A DNA stretch of 61,575 nt from an uncultured Bacteroidaceae bacterium (GTDB lineage: Bacteria; Bacteroidota; Bacteroidia; Bacteroidales; Bacteroidaceae): the NCBI GenBank assembly GCA_934271655.1, contig CAKQRW010000012.1, positions 1 through 61,575 of the forward strand. Reading direction: 5' to 3'. Shown one piece after another: positions 52,409 through 61,001 of this stretch. Below the pieces are notes generated by a model that worked only from the letters and a program-made list of their open reading frames with translations, searched no databases and had not been told where the DNA came from. How positions within the stretch are numbered: the first letter of the stretch is position 1; each line of letters opens with the position of its first letter. The position numbers were made by a program, and so were the translations under genes.

Positions 52409-53815
52409 ATGGCGAAAGATAAGATAGTATATGTGTGCGGTGAATGCGGATATGAGAGTCCTAAATGGATAGGACGTTGTCCGGCATGCGGCGAGTGGAA
52501 CACGTTCTCTGAGTTTAGGGCTCCTGCCAAGCAGGCATCCTCTGTGTCAGCCAAGATTGGCGGTCAGCGGCAGTCATCGTCTTCTCCTATATCTATGTCA
52601 AAGATTCCCACGGACGAGTCGCCGCGTATAAACATGGGAGACAATGAGCTGAACCGTGTGCTTGGCGGCGGACTGGTGCCAGGCAGCCTCACGCTGCTGG
52701 GAGGAGAGCCTGGCATAGGCAAGTCCACGCTTGTGCTTCAGACTGTGCTGCGACTCAAGGGCAGGCGTGTGCTGTATGTGAGTGGCGAGGAGAGCGCACA
52801 GCAGCTCAAGCTGCGTGCCGACCGTCTTGTGTCTGATGCCGACGGAGTGCCTGTATACCAGTCGCTTGCTGATGTACAGGTGGTGTGCGAGGCTATGATA
52901 GAGACGGTCTTTGAGCATGTCAAGGCTGTGCGTCCCGAACTGGTCATCATCGACTCCATACAGACCATGGCTACGGAGACTGTGGAGTCGTCTCCTGGCA
53001 GCGTGAGCCAGATACGTGAGTGTGCGTCGCAGCTGCTGAAGTTTGCTAAGGAAACGTCCACACCAGTCATTCTCATAGGCCACATCACGAAGGAAGGAGC
53101 TATTGCCGGACCGAAGATCCTGGAGCACATGGTGGATACCGTCTTGCAGTTTGAGGGAGACAGGCACTATATGTACCGCATCGTCCGTGCCATTAAGAAC
53201 CGCTTCGGCTCTACTGCCGAACTGGGCATCTATGAGATGGTGTACAACGGGCTGCGCCCCGTGGACAACCCCTCGGAGCTGCTTCTCAGCGATGTCCAGC
53301 CAGGAGACAGTCTCAGCGGGGTGGCTGTAGCATGCTCGCTTGAGGGGGCGCGACCGCTGCTCATCGAGACACAGGCTCTTGTCAGCACAGCGGCCTACGG
53401 CACACCGCAACGCTCTGCCACTGGCTTTGACATACGCCGTCTCAACATGCTGCTGGCTGTGCTGGAGAAGCGCGTGGGCTTCAAGCTGCCGCAGCGCGAT
53501 GTCTACCTCAACATAGCCGGAGGCATCAAAGTGTCTGACCCTGCCATAGACCTGAGTGTCATAGCCGCCGTCTTGTCGAGCAATGTGGACACGCCTATCT
53601 CGCGCGACATATGTTTCGCAGGAGAAGTGGGACTGAGCGGGGAGGTGAGGCCTGTGAGCCGCATCCTTCAGCGCATAGCGGAGGCCGACAAACTTGGATT
53701 CAGCAAGATAGTGGTGCCAAAGGTCAATATGAACGGGCTGAACACAAGCAAGTTTACTATACAGATAGTACCTGTGCGCAAGGTGGAGGAAGCTCTCAGG
53801 GAACTTTTCGGATAG
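52409..53815 (+). CDS. radA: DNA repair protein RadA (Sms)
   Basis: 468-aa RecA-like helicase acting on branched recombination intermediates. N-terminal zinc finger YVCGECGYESPKWIGRCPACGEW, Walker A in LLGGEPGIGKSTLVLQ, the RadA-specific KNRFG in IKNRFGSTAELGIYEM, and a Lon-like C-terminal domain (VYLNIAGGIKVSDPAIDLSVIAAVLSS, GEVGLSGEVRPV). All parts expected of a functional protein are present. Confidence 0.96.
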   Translation: MAKDKIVYVCGECGYESPKWIGRCPACGEWNTFSEFRAPAKQASSVSAKIGGQRQSSSSPISMSKIPTDESPRINMGDNELNRVLGGGLVPGSLTLLGGEPGIGKSTLVLQTVLRLKGRRVLYVSGEESAQQLKLRADRLVSDADGVPVYQSLADVQVVCEAMIETVFEHVKAVRPELVIIDSIQTMATETVESSPGSVSQIRECASQLLKFAKETSTPVILIGHITKEGAIAGPKILEHMVDTVLQFEGDRHYMYRIVRAIKNRFGSTAELGIYEMVYNGLRPVDNPSELLLSDVQPGDSLSGVAVACSLEGARPLLIETQALVSTAAYGTPQRSATGFDIRRLNMLLAVLEKRVGFKLPQRDVYLNIAGGIKVSDPAIDLSVIAAVLSSNVDTPISRDICFAGEVGLSGEVRPVSRILQRIAEADKLGFSKIVVPKVNMNGLNTSKFTIQIVPVRKVEEALRELFG

Positions 53816-53947
53816 GGGCGGAGCGAGAGGCTAAAGGCTCTGTGCCTTGCTGCTCGCCGCAAAAGTGGGCAAGTGGCAAATAAGTGTTGAAAAATAATTT
53901 AAAAACAAAGCTCTAATCGCGTCTGTCTGCTTTTTGCCAATGCTAAA

Positions 53948-53979
53948 TTTGTGGAAATGATTTTTTTTCTGTAATTTTG
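53948..53979 (+). promoter_or_regulatory. promoter of the TetR gene
   Basis: TTTG (53948-53951), 20 bp, TAATTTTG (53972-53979), start codon 30 bp downstream. Confidence 0.75.
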
Positions 53980-54008
53980 CACTCGAATAAATAGAAAGAT
54001 ATAAGTAT

Positions 54009-54599
54009 ATGTCAGTTGTGAAGACGAAAGAACTTCTTGTAGATGTTGCGCGACAACTGTTTGCGAAGAACGGCTTTGAGAACACGTCAATGAACGACAT
54101 CGCCGTTGCAGCCAACCGTGGCCGCCGCACTCTCTATACATATTTCAAGAGCAAGGAAGAGATATACCTTGCTGTCATACAGACTGAACTTGAACGGCTG
54201 TCACACCGCATGGAAGAGGTGGCACGCAAGAATATTCCACCTGAGGAGAAAATTGTGCAGCTCATCTTTGCTCACCTGGAGGTGATGAAGGAGGCTGTGT
54301 ATCGCAACGGAAACCTGCGCGCGGAGTTTTTCCGCGATGTATGGAAGGTGGAGGCCGTGAGGAAGAACTTTGACAAGAACGAGATAAACCTGTTTCGCCG
54401 CATCATGAATGAGGGCATAGACAAGGGGGTGTTTGAGATACGCAATGTGCGCCTCATGGCCGAGATAACCCACTATTGCCTGAAGGGATGCGAGGTGCCG
54501 TACATCTACGGACGCTATGCTGTGCAGGATGTTGGCGAGCTGTATCCATATGTGAGGAGCATGGTCTTCAAGCATCTGGGACGCAACCTGAAGGCTTGA
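54009..54599 (+). CDS. TetR family transcriptional regulator
   Basis: 196 aa. The N-terminal helix-turn-helix is typical: LLVDVARQLFAKNGFENTSMNDIAVAANRGRRTLYTYFKSKEEIYLAVI (about residues 9-57). The C-terminal ligand domain is all-helical and not assignable to a ligand. It lies upstream of fabG, so control of fatty-acid synthesis is a reasonable idea, not shown by sequence. It has a strong promoter of its own. Confidence 0.9.
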   Translation: MSVVKTKELLVDVARQLFAKNGFENTSMNDIAVAANRGRRTLYTYFKSKEEIYLAVIQTELERLSHRMEEVARKNIPPEEKIVQLIFAHLEVMKEAVYRNGNLRAEFFRDVWKVEAVRKNFDKNEINLFRRIMNEGIDKGVFEIRNVRLMAEITHYCLKGCEVPYIYGRYAVQDVGELYPYVRSMVFKHLGRNLKA

Positions 54600-54865
54600 G
54601 CCAGAGGGAGCGGCGCTTGCGCAGCCAGTGTGTCTGGGACATGAAGATGACACGTGGATGCTGGCAATGCGGGAAATGAGAGGGGAATGCTGTCGAGGAC
54701 AAGCAGATGCTCTGGGAAGTCTTTTGCAAAAGGCAATCTGAAAACTTTAAAATAAATTCAATACCAGTTGATGGCTCGATGATCTGCATTAGTGAAACAT
54801 AATGAGAAACATGCCAAGACCATTCAACATTAAAACAAAATACAAAATATAAATTTTATAAACAA

Positions 54866-55624
54866 ATGGGACTTTTAACAGGTAAGACAGCTCTCATCAC
54901 AGGAGCTGCACGCGGCATCGGTAAGGCTGTCGCTATCAAGTTTGCTCAGGAAGGCGCAAACATCGCATTCACAGACCTTGTGCTCAACGATGACATGGCA
55001 GCCGGACTTGAGGAGACTCGCAAGGAGATTGAGGCTATCGGTGTCACTTGCCGTGCCTATGCTGGCAACGCTGCAAGCTTTGAGGAAACAGAGGCTGTAG
55101 TGAAGCAGATTCATGCTGACTTCGGTTCGGTAGATGTTCTCGTGAACAATGCGGGCATCACTAAGGACGGACTCATGCTCCGCATGTCTGAGGCTCAGTG
55201 GGATGCGGTCATCAATGTGAACCTCAAGTCTGCATTCAACTTTATCCACGCTTGTGCTCCTATCATGCTCCGTCAGCGTAGCGGTTCTATCATCAACATG
55301 TCTTCTGTCGTTGGTGTGCACGGCAACGCAGGCCAGTGCAATTACTCGGCTTCAAAGGCAGGTATGATTGGTCTTGCCAAGTCTATTGCGCAGGAGCTCG
55401 GTCCTAAGGGAGTGCGCGCTAACGCTGTGGCTCCAGGATTCATCGAGACTGTCATGACAGCTCAGCTTCCTGAGGAAATACGCAAGGACTGGATGAAGAA
55501 GATTCCGCTTCGTCGTGGTGGTCAGGTAGAGGACATTGCCAATGTATGCCTCTTCCTCGCATCAGACATGTCAAGCTATGTCTCTGGACAGGTTATCCAG
55601 ATTGACGGTGGCATGAACATGTAA
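54866..55624 (+). CDS. fabG: 3-oxoacyl-ACP reductase
   Basis: 252-aa short-chain dehydrogenase of fatty-acid synthesis, using NADPH. GAARGIGKAVA (cofactor loop, residues 12-22), NNAGITKDGLMLRMSEAQWD, INMSSVVG with the catalytic Ser, the Tyr-x3-Lys of NYSASKAGMIG and VAPGFIETVMT identify FabG rather than a generic SDR. Highly biased codons suggest strong expression. A MITE-like element lies between its stop and a probable terminator. Confidence 0.93.
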   Translation: MGLLTGKTALITGAARGIGKAVAIKFAQEGANIAFTDLVLNDDMAAGLEETRKEIEAIGVTCRAYAGNAASFEETEAVVKQIHADFGSVDVLVNNAGITKDGLMLRMSEAQWDAVINVNLKSAFNFIHACAPIMLRQRSGSIINMSSVVGVHGNAGQCNYSASKAGMIGLAKSIAQELGPKGVRANAVAPGFIETVMTAQLPEEIRKDWMKKIPLRRGGQVEDIANVCLFLASDMSSYVSGQVIQIDGGMNM

Positions 55625-55649
55625 TCTGTAGCGACACAGAGGAATATGA

Positions 55650-55836
55650 TAAGTAGGTGTTCATAATTATTTTTATATTTAGCGTGCTCTATCTTGAGGC
55701 AGATTTTCATTCTGTTTGATGGAGCTATGCGGGCATAGTGACTGATAAACAGAAGGAAAATATGACCGAGAGAGAGTGCGACAAATATGAGAACGACGTA
55801 CTTTGATACTATAAAATAATTTTGAGCACCTACTTA
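55650..55836. mobile_element. MITE-like element, copy D (longest clear copy)
   Basis: 187 bp with inverted ends: TAAGTAGGTGTTCA at 55650 and tgagcacctactta ending at 55836. Further in, the pairing continues (taattatttttata against tataaaataatttt), giving arms of about 28 bp. TA lies at both borders. TAATTTTG at 55817-55824 points outward on the + strand. The interior matches copy A almost perfectly over ~50 bp. Confidence 0.88.
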
Positions 55837-55841
55837 AGATA

Positions 55842-55902
55842 AAAGAGGACTCGGTGCTGATGCTCTGCTTTGCCGGAGCCGTCAGCAATGGGTCCTCTTT
55901 TT
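55842..55902 (+). terminator. probable fabG terminator displaced by copy D
   Basis: aaagaggac pairs with gtcctcttt, with an inner gctga/tcagc pair, followed by T residues. It lies 218 bp after fabG, with the MITE-like element in between. Confidence 0.75.
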
Positions 55903-55954
55903 AGGCTTTATATGCGGCCTATGTGCGTCTATAGGAACGGCGCAAGGCCGATGC

Positions 55955-56123
55955 TCATGGCTGCTTTTTATATTTGGCACCGCTCCATTATAGGCCAGTT
56001 CATTTTCTCCTGTTGGGCAGAAGGAAAGCATGGCTGATGTGAGAGTGACCAACTTTTATTGTTATAAAATAATTTTGAACACATACTTATTTTAGAAATA
56101 AGTGTAATTTGAATACCTGCTTA
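55955..56123. mobile_element. MITE-like element, diverged copy E with a second partial end
   Basis: tttttatatttggc and cagaaggaaagcatgg match the interior of copy D at lower identity. The right end at 56061-56086 (ataaaataattttgaac, then acatactta) is well kept, with TAATTTTG at 56070-56077. A second shorter end (taatttgaatacctgctta) follows at 56105-56122, just before the start of the RluA-family gene. Confidence 0.65.
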
Positions 56124-56128
56124 TAATC

Positions 56129-56833
56129 ATGCAAGTAGTTTACGAAGACAATCATGTCATTATAGTGTCTAAGCGCACGGGGGAGATAGTGCAGGGCGAC
56201 AAAACAGGCGACACGCCGCTCAGCGAGATGGTTAAGGCTTATATCAAAGAGGCTTATGCCAAACCTGGCGAGGTGTTTCTTGGGGTGGTGCACCGTCTCG
56301 ACCGTCCTGTTTCGGGACTTGTCATGTTCGCGCGTACATCCAAGGCTCTTGCCAGGCTCAATGCCATGTTCGCCAATGGGGAGGTGCACAAGGTCTATTG
56401 GGCTATTGTGAAAAACCAGCCTCCGAAGCAACAGGACACCCTGACCCATTGGATTGTGAGGAACGAGAAGCAGAACAAGTCGTATGCGTATGACCGTGAG
56501 GTGAACGGCAGCAAGAAGGCTGTCCTTAACTATAGGGTTATAGGCCACTCAGACCATTACAGTCTCGTTGAGGTGGAACTGAAGACTGGACGCCATCATC
56601 AGATACGTTGCCAGCTCGCGAAAATAGGATGCCCCATCAAGGGAGACTTGAAGTATGGAGCGCAGCGCTCCAATCCTGATGGAAGCATCTCTCTTCTCAG
56701 TCGCTTCATGCGTTTCGTGCATCCTGTCAGCAAGAAGGAAATAAGCGTTGCGGCGCCACTTCCTGAAGACAGACTGTGGCAGTCTTTCTCGCATGTTGTC
56801 AGTCCTTCTTTCTCAGATACCACAACACGTTAG
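56129..56833 (+). CDS. RluA-family RNA pseudouridine synthase
   Basis: 234 aa. Isomerises uridine to pseudouridine in rRNA or tRNA. Motif GVVHRLDRPVSGLVMFARTSKAL with catalytic Asp58; RHHQIRCQLAKIGCPIKGDLKYG follows. No S4 domain at the N-terminus, so it is a short RluA/RluC-like member; target position unknown. The start follows MITE-like sequence by about 6 bp. Its 3' end overlaps the convergent M16 gene by 35 bp. Confidence 0.93.
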   Translation: MQVVYEDNHVIIVSKRTGEIVQGDKTGDTPLSEMVKAYIKEAYAKPGEVFLGVVHRLDRPVSGLVMFARTSKALARLNAMFANGEVHKVYWAIVKNQPPKQQDTLTHWIVRNEKQNKSYAYDREVNGSKKAVLNYRVIGHSDHYSLVEVELKTGRHHQIRCQLAKIGCPIKGDLKYGAQRSNPDGSISLLSRFMRFVHPVSKKEISVAAPLPEDRLWQSFSHVVSPSFSDTTTR

Positions 56834-58037
56834 AGCGCTCGCGCTTTAACGTGCTCCTGCACGTGCTCATGAACTGCTCTGCGTCGATGCTACCATATTT
56901 CCTCGCTTCGTCTGCATACAGGCCTGCATCGCCGAGCATCTCGTAGATGGACAGGTGCTCAGCCAATTTTTGGCGGTTGAGCATCTCTGTGGCTTTTGTG
57001 GTCTCAAATTTGTTCTTGACTTTTTCCAGCTCTTCGCTGGTGATTCCATCGTTGCGTAGACATTCCAGTTCTCTCCACACGCTTTCCTCTGCCTCGGCTA
57101 TGTCGACATCTTCTGCTGGCATGCCGCATATATAGAGAAGGCCGGTGTCCACTCGTGGCTGAATGTAGGCGTCGATGCTGGTGAAGACATGCTTGTCTTC
57201 TACCAGATGCTTGTTGAGCCTGCATGACTTGCCTACAGACAGGATGTCTGATATCATGTCGGCGCTGTGGAATCCTTCCTGCATCATTCCTGGGATGTGG
57301 AAGGACATGTAGAGCACGTCGGCTGGCACATCTCGCTCGACAGTCATGCGCCTCTGTTCGGTCTGCTCTGGCTCCTGTGGCAATGGCGTGCGGTCTGTGT
57401 CTCTTCTTGGCACAGGGCCAAACCATTTCTCTGCCAGACGCACAACCTCTTCCATGCTGATGCCGCCCACTACGCTGAGTATGGCGTTGTTGGGCGCATA
57501 AAAGCGAAAGAAGAAATCTTTCACATCTTCCATCTTGGCATCAGCGATGTGGTCAAGGCATTTGCCTATGGTAGGCCACATGTAATGGTGCTTCTTGTAG
57601 GAGAGGCCCGACATGAGATGTGATATGTCGCCGTAGGGTGGCGTGAGATAATGTTGCTTAAACTCTTCCATCACCACTTTCCTCTGCACCTCGAGGCTCG
57701 CTGGAGTGAAGGCGAGGCTCATCATGCGGTCGCTTTCCAGCCAGAAGCCTGTCTCGACATTGGCCGCTGGCACGGTGAGGTAGTAGTCGGTAAAGTCGGA
57801 TGTGGTGTAGGCGTTGTTTGTGCCTCCTGCCAACTGCAACGGTGTGTCGTAGTTGGGAATGTTTATGCTGCCGCCGAACATCAGGTGCTCAAACAGGTGG
57901 GCAAATCCGGTCTTGTCCTCTCTCTCGTGCTTGCTGCCTACATTGTAGAGGATGTTCATGGTCACCATCTGGGTGGTGTCGTCTTGCTTGTGGACTATTC
58001 TCAGTCCGTTATCGAGTGTGTGCTTGTTCAACAACAT
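56799..58037 (-). CDS. M16 family zinc peptidase
   Basis: 412 aa, one-half M16B-type peptidase. The inverted zinc motif HLFEH is at residues 47-51 (FAHLFEHLMFGG). NAYTTSDFTDYYLTVPA and EVQRKVVMEEFKQHYLTPPYGD follow in family order, and the second half is the usual inactive-like domain. No signal peptide is visible, so it should be cytoplasmic. It ends inside the convergent pseudouridine synthase gene. The start MLLNKHT overlaps a small duplicated segment. Confidence 0.92.
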   Translation of the reverse strand: MLLNKHTLDNGLRIVHKQDDTTQMVTMNILYNVGSKHEREDKTGFAHLFEHLMFGGSINIPNYDTPLQLAGGTNNAYTTSDFTDYYLTVPAANVETGFWLESDRMMSLAFTPASLEVQRKVVMEEFKQHYLTPPYGDISHLMSGLSYKKHHYMWPTIGKCLDHIADAKMEDVKDFFFRFYAPNNAILSVVGGISMEEVVRLAEKWFGPVPRRDTDRTPLPQEPEQTEQRRMTVERDVPADVLYMSFHIPGMMQEGFHSADMISDILSVGKSCRLNKHLVEDKHVFTSIDAYIQPRVDTGLLYICGMPAEDVDIAEAEESVWRELECLRNDGITSEELEKVKNKFETTKATEMLNRQKLAEHLSIYEMLGDAGLYADEARKYGSIDAEQFMSTCRSTLKRERSNVLWYLRKKD

Positions 58038-58165
58038 ATGCTTTCTTTATTGCCTTGCCGTTGTTCAACGACATGTGGTATCTTTATTGTTATGTCTTGC
58101 AAAGGCTTGCCGTTATTCAACGACGTACGCCTTCTTTATTGTTATGTCTTGCAAAGGTTTGTCGT
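58020..58165. repeat. duplicated 3' end of the cyclophilin gene
   Basis: ttattgttatgtcttgcaaagg occurs twice, each preceded by ttcaacgac: once as the last codons of the cyclophilin gene (58113 onward) and once in the spacer (from about 58060). A third, weaker version (ttgttcaacaacat) covers the M16 start codon. The period is about 57 bp. Confidence 0.85.
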
Positions 58166-58949
58166 TGCCGTCTGTCTTTACCTTTTGTATAGCTTCTACA
58201 GCTTTCATTCCTTCCACCACTTCTCCGAACACGGTGTATTCATTGTCAAGCCATGGAGCACCGCCGCGGATCTTGTAGGTCTTGCGCATTTCGGCAGGGT
58301 AGGTGATAGGTGGATTCTCCGACAGCTCATAGTTGGCTTCGTCTTGAAGCTTTTCGAGTGCATCGCTTAGTCCGTACTTGTCTCTTGCGCTTCTCAGCTT
58401 GTCCAGCTTGTCTTTGTTTTCCAGCTGCTTCTTGGCAAAGAGTATCTCTGCGTCTCTCTGCATTCTGGCAGTCTCGAAGCCGTCCATGTCTTCTGCCTGG
58501 CAGGTGCGCCCTGTCACTATGTAAAACTGAAACTTGTCGCTTTCGCGCTTGGGGTTGTCCTCGTCTCCTTCACGAGCCGCAGCCAGAGCACCTCTCACGT
58601 TGAAATGCGTCGGCCATACTATCTCGGCTGGGATGGTCTCAGGAATGGTGTCTCCTTTTTCGTCTGTCTTTACCTTGTAGCCTTCAGGACGGGTGCATGG
58701 GTCGCCTGTCTGGATCATGAAGTTGCGTATGACACGATGGAATGTCACTCCATTGTACATGCCGTCTTTCACGTTCTTTATGAAGTTGTCCCTGTGTCCA
58801 GGGGTGTCATCATACAGTCTTACTTTGATGTCGCCTGCTGTGGTCTCAAGTACCACTTCCGTGTCTTTTCCTTCTGTCCCCTTGTTGCACCCCGTGCATA
58901 CCAGACTGAATATCCATGCGGATATAAAAAGCATTTTCTTTATACTCAT
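58113..58949 (-). CDS. cyclophilin-type peptidyl-prolyl isomerase lipoprotein
   Basis: 278 aa. Signal MSIKKMLFISAWIFSLVCTGC suggests a lipoprotein (Cys21), placing it in the periplasm or outer membrane. Cyclophilin core: TTAGDIKVRLYDDTPGHRDNFIKNVKDGMYNGVTFHRVIRNFMIQTGDP. A charged helical insert of ~80 residues (about 150-215) lies between the two halves, and GGAPWLDNEYTVFGEVVEGMKAVEAI closes the fold. It likely helps fold secreted proteins. Its 3' end is duplicated in the following spacer. Confidence 0.92.
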   Translation of the reverse strand: MSIKKMLFISAWIFSLVCTGCNKGTEGKDTEVVLETTAGDIKVRLYDDTPGHRDNFIKNVKDGMYNGVTFHRVIRNFMIQTGDPCTRPEGYKVKTDEKGDTIPETIPAEIVWPTHFNVRGALAAAREGDEDNPKRESDKFQFYIVTGRTCQAEDMDGFETARMQRDAEILFAKKQLENKDKLDKLRSARDKYGLSDALEKLQDEANYELSENPPITYPAEMRKTYKIRGGAPWLDNEYTVFGEVVEGMKAVEAIQKVKTDGNDKPLQDITIKKAYVVE

Positions 58950-59451
58950 GTCTTTCTTATCTGTCTATAATGATGTTGTTCTGTGCTGTGCTGCATGGAC
59001 TGTTGCTTGAAGCTAAGCCATATCGCGTCGCTAAATTACTACTATTTATCTGAATTGGCAACTTTCCGTGAAGGTATTTGCTGTAAACCGTGGATTTTTG
59101 TGCCAGGCATGGGCGTGATGGCGCGCAAGTTGCAGATTTAAGGTGGCAATGACTCTGGATAAGTGTGCTTGGGGTGATGAGGCTTGTGGCGAATTAGCAT
59201 GCAATGGTAAATTTTGTCTCTCTGTATGGTAGAATAATGTTGGATAAGTGTCTTATTTGCATGGCATGCCTGAATGTCCCATTTTTTATCGCTAATGGAC
59301 AATGTCTGATGGATGTATTATTCTTAAATTTGCGCTGTGAAAAGGAGACAGCGGGTCTCTTTGTGTCACAACATGAATTTAAGGATTCGATGACGCTTAT
59401 TAGTAAAGACATGGGCGCTCATCTATTATTAACAAAAACTCAACAACAAAA
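58950..59451. other. spacer upstream of the 98-aa gene
   Basis: No convincing gene in about 500 bp. TAAATTTG at 59325-59332 fits the -7 box on the + strand and would leave a leader of about 110 nt before ATG 59452. The frame 59204-59464 overlaps this box and is rejected. Confidence 0.5.
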
Positions 59452-59748
59452 ATGGCAAATGTAAAGGCTTATCTTCAGATTACTATGAAGATCAAGGAAA
59501 GCGACCGCTCAAGTGCGGCAAAGGTCTATTTTGACTATCGTCAACCATTCCTCGACACAATCGAGGGCGCTTTGACTAAGGAACTTCTTGTCCGTGACGA
59601 GGATGTCCAGGTACTTCACGGCTTTGACAGCAAGGAGCACGCGGCAGCTTATCTCCAGTCTGAGATGTTCACAAATGATGTCGCTAAGGGACTTTCGCCT
59701 TATTTCCAGGCTGATCCTGAAATACGCATCTTCACAGTGGCAGGATAA
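59452..59748 (+). CDS. small conserved-looking protein of unknown function
   Basis: 98 aa. The sequence MANVKAYLQITMKIKESDRSSAAKVYFDYRQPFL, then VQVLHGFDSKEHAAAYLQSEMFTNDVAKGLSPYFQADPEIRIFTVAG suggests a small alpha/beta fold like dimeric antibiotic-biosynthesis-monooxygenase (ABM) domains, but I do not recognise a named family. Codon use is strongly biased as in highly expressed genes. It has a clear promoter region and terminator, so it is a real single-gene unit. Confidence 0.8.
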   Translation: MANVKAYLQITMKIKESDRSSAAKVYFDYRQPFLDTIEGALTKELLVRDEDVQVLHGFDSKEHAAAYLQSEMFTNDVAKGLSPYFQADPEIRIFTVAG

Positions 59749-59790
59749 GGAATACTTCCTTTTGCAGACTGGAATATTTTGATGGTTGGG

Positions 59791-59834
59791 AAAGGGACGT
59801 GTCAATACGTAGGGATTGGCTCGTCCCTTTTTTT
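59791..59834 (+). terminator. terminator after the 98-aa gene
   Basis: aaagggacg pairs with cgtcccttt, with an inner gtcaat/attggc pair, followed by a T run. Confidence 0.85.
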
Positions 59835-59981
59835 TGCTGATTGCGCAAATGGGCATGCTTGTTCTTTTAGCAACTAACGTATAGGACATGCCTTTTTTTG
59901 CCGCTTGCGCAAAGAAACGCCACTTTCTTGGCCACTTCTCTGTGCCTAAGCAATTGCGTTGGCTTGTTAATAGGCAGGCGC

Positions 59982-60896
59982 TTATATGTTGCCGGCGCTG
60001 TAGCTTCGTCTGAAATCCTTTGGCATCTTTCCTGTCATTCTCTTGAAAAACTTGACAAAATAAGATGGATCGTCAAAGCCTAAATGATAACCAATCTCTT
60101 TGATGCTCAATGATGAATGCTGCAGTTGGCGCTTAGCTTCAAGCGCGATGCGGGCATTGATTATTTGCAATGGTGAGTGACTGGTACTCTGGCTCACATA
60201 CTTGGTGAGCGCTCTCGTTGATATGCCCAGCATGTCCGAATATTCTTGCACAGTATGCACTCTGTGGAAATTTTGTTCCAGCAACTGCCTGAAATGTACG
60301 AACGTACGGTTGCTTACATTAGAAATGTAGAGCTTGGGAGCTTCTTTGCGTTCTCCGCTGCGCTGCACCCTTATCAAAAAAAGCCTTACAAGATACTGCA
60401 TGTAGTCTTTGTGGGCGAAAGCCCCTGTCAACGAGAATTCCCTGTTCATCTCATTCACCAGCATCATAAGCCGTTCGGCCTCCTCGTTGGTCACCTTGTA
60501 ATAAGGTGTTGTGTCGTAGGCATTGAACACATCGTATTTGAGAAATATGTTCTCATTAGATTCTTCGTCAGACATGAAGCTCGCGTTGAAGTGTATGATG
60601 ACACCCTCATAGTCGTTCGATCCGTCAAAAGAGTGAATCTGTCCCGGTGCTATGAAGAATATGGTGTTGTCAGACACAGGATATTCGGTAAAGTCGACGT
60701 GGTGTAAGCCGTGTCCGCGCCGAAACCATATTATCTGGTAAAACTCATGCGTGTGGGCAACCGTAGAACCACGTCTGCTGTTGGCAAAGAATTGGGGCAT
60801 GTACTGAAGCTCCAACTCCAAACCTGAATGCGCATTAGTGTCTATGGAATATGTCCTCAGACTTTCTTCTTTATTTGTATTTAATGTGTGTGTCAT
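59982..60896 (-). CDS. AraC family transcriptional regulator
   Basis: 304 aa. The N-terminal half is a cupin-like sensor (HTHEFYQIIWFRRGHGLHHVDF, NTIFFIAPGQIHSF). The C-terminal ~100 residues are a double AraC helix-turn-helix (VQEYSDMLGISTRALTKYVSQSTSHSPLQIINARIALEAKRQL and SIKEIGYHLGFDDPSYFVKFFKRMTGKMPKDFR). Ligand and targets unknown. A -7-like TACTTTTG lies upstream on its strand at 61001-60994. No adjacent target gene is in the window. Confidence 0.93.
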   Translation of the reverse strand: MTHTLNTNKEESLRTYSIDTNAHSGLELELQYMPQFFANSRRGSTVAHTHEFYQIIWFRRGHGLHHVDFTEYPVSDNTIFFIAPGQIHSFDGSNDYEGVIIHFNASFMSDEESNENIFLKYDVFNAYDTTPYYKVTNEEAERLMMLVNEMNREFSLTGAFAHKDYMQYLVRLFLIRVQRSGERKEAPKLYISNVSNRTFVHFRQLLEQNFHRVHTVQEYSDMLGISTRALTKYVSQSTSHSPLQIINARIALEAKRQLQHSSLSIKEIGYHLGFDDPSYFVKFFKRMTGKMPKDFRRSYSAGNI

Positions 60897-60993
60897 AGTA
60901 ATGTTTCAATGTTATCATGATGAAATGTGCAGTAGGGCGCATGGAGCGCACTTGGCTAATTGGTTGTAAAATTACATATTATTATTAAGCTCA

Positions 60994-61001
60994 CAAAAGT
61001 A
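60994..61001 (-). promoter_or_regulatory. candidate -7 box of the AraC gene
   Basis: Minus strand TACTTTTG, about 98 bp before the start codon. No clear -33 box. Confidence 0.4.

Noticed and set aside
59204..59464. 86-aa frame before the 98-aa gene
   Set aside because: It overlaps the likely promoter and the start of the better supported gene, and has no family features.
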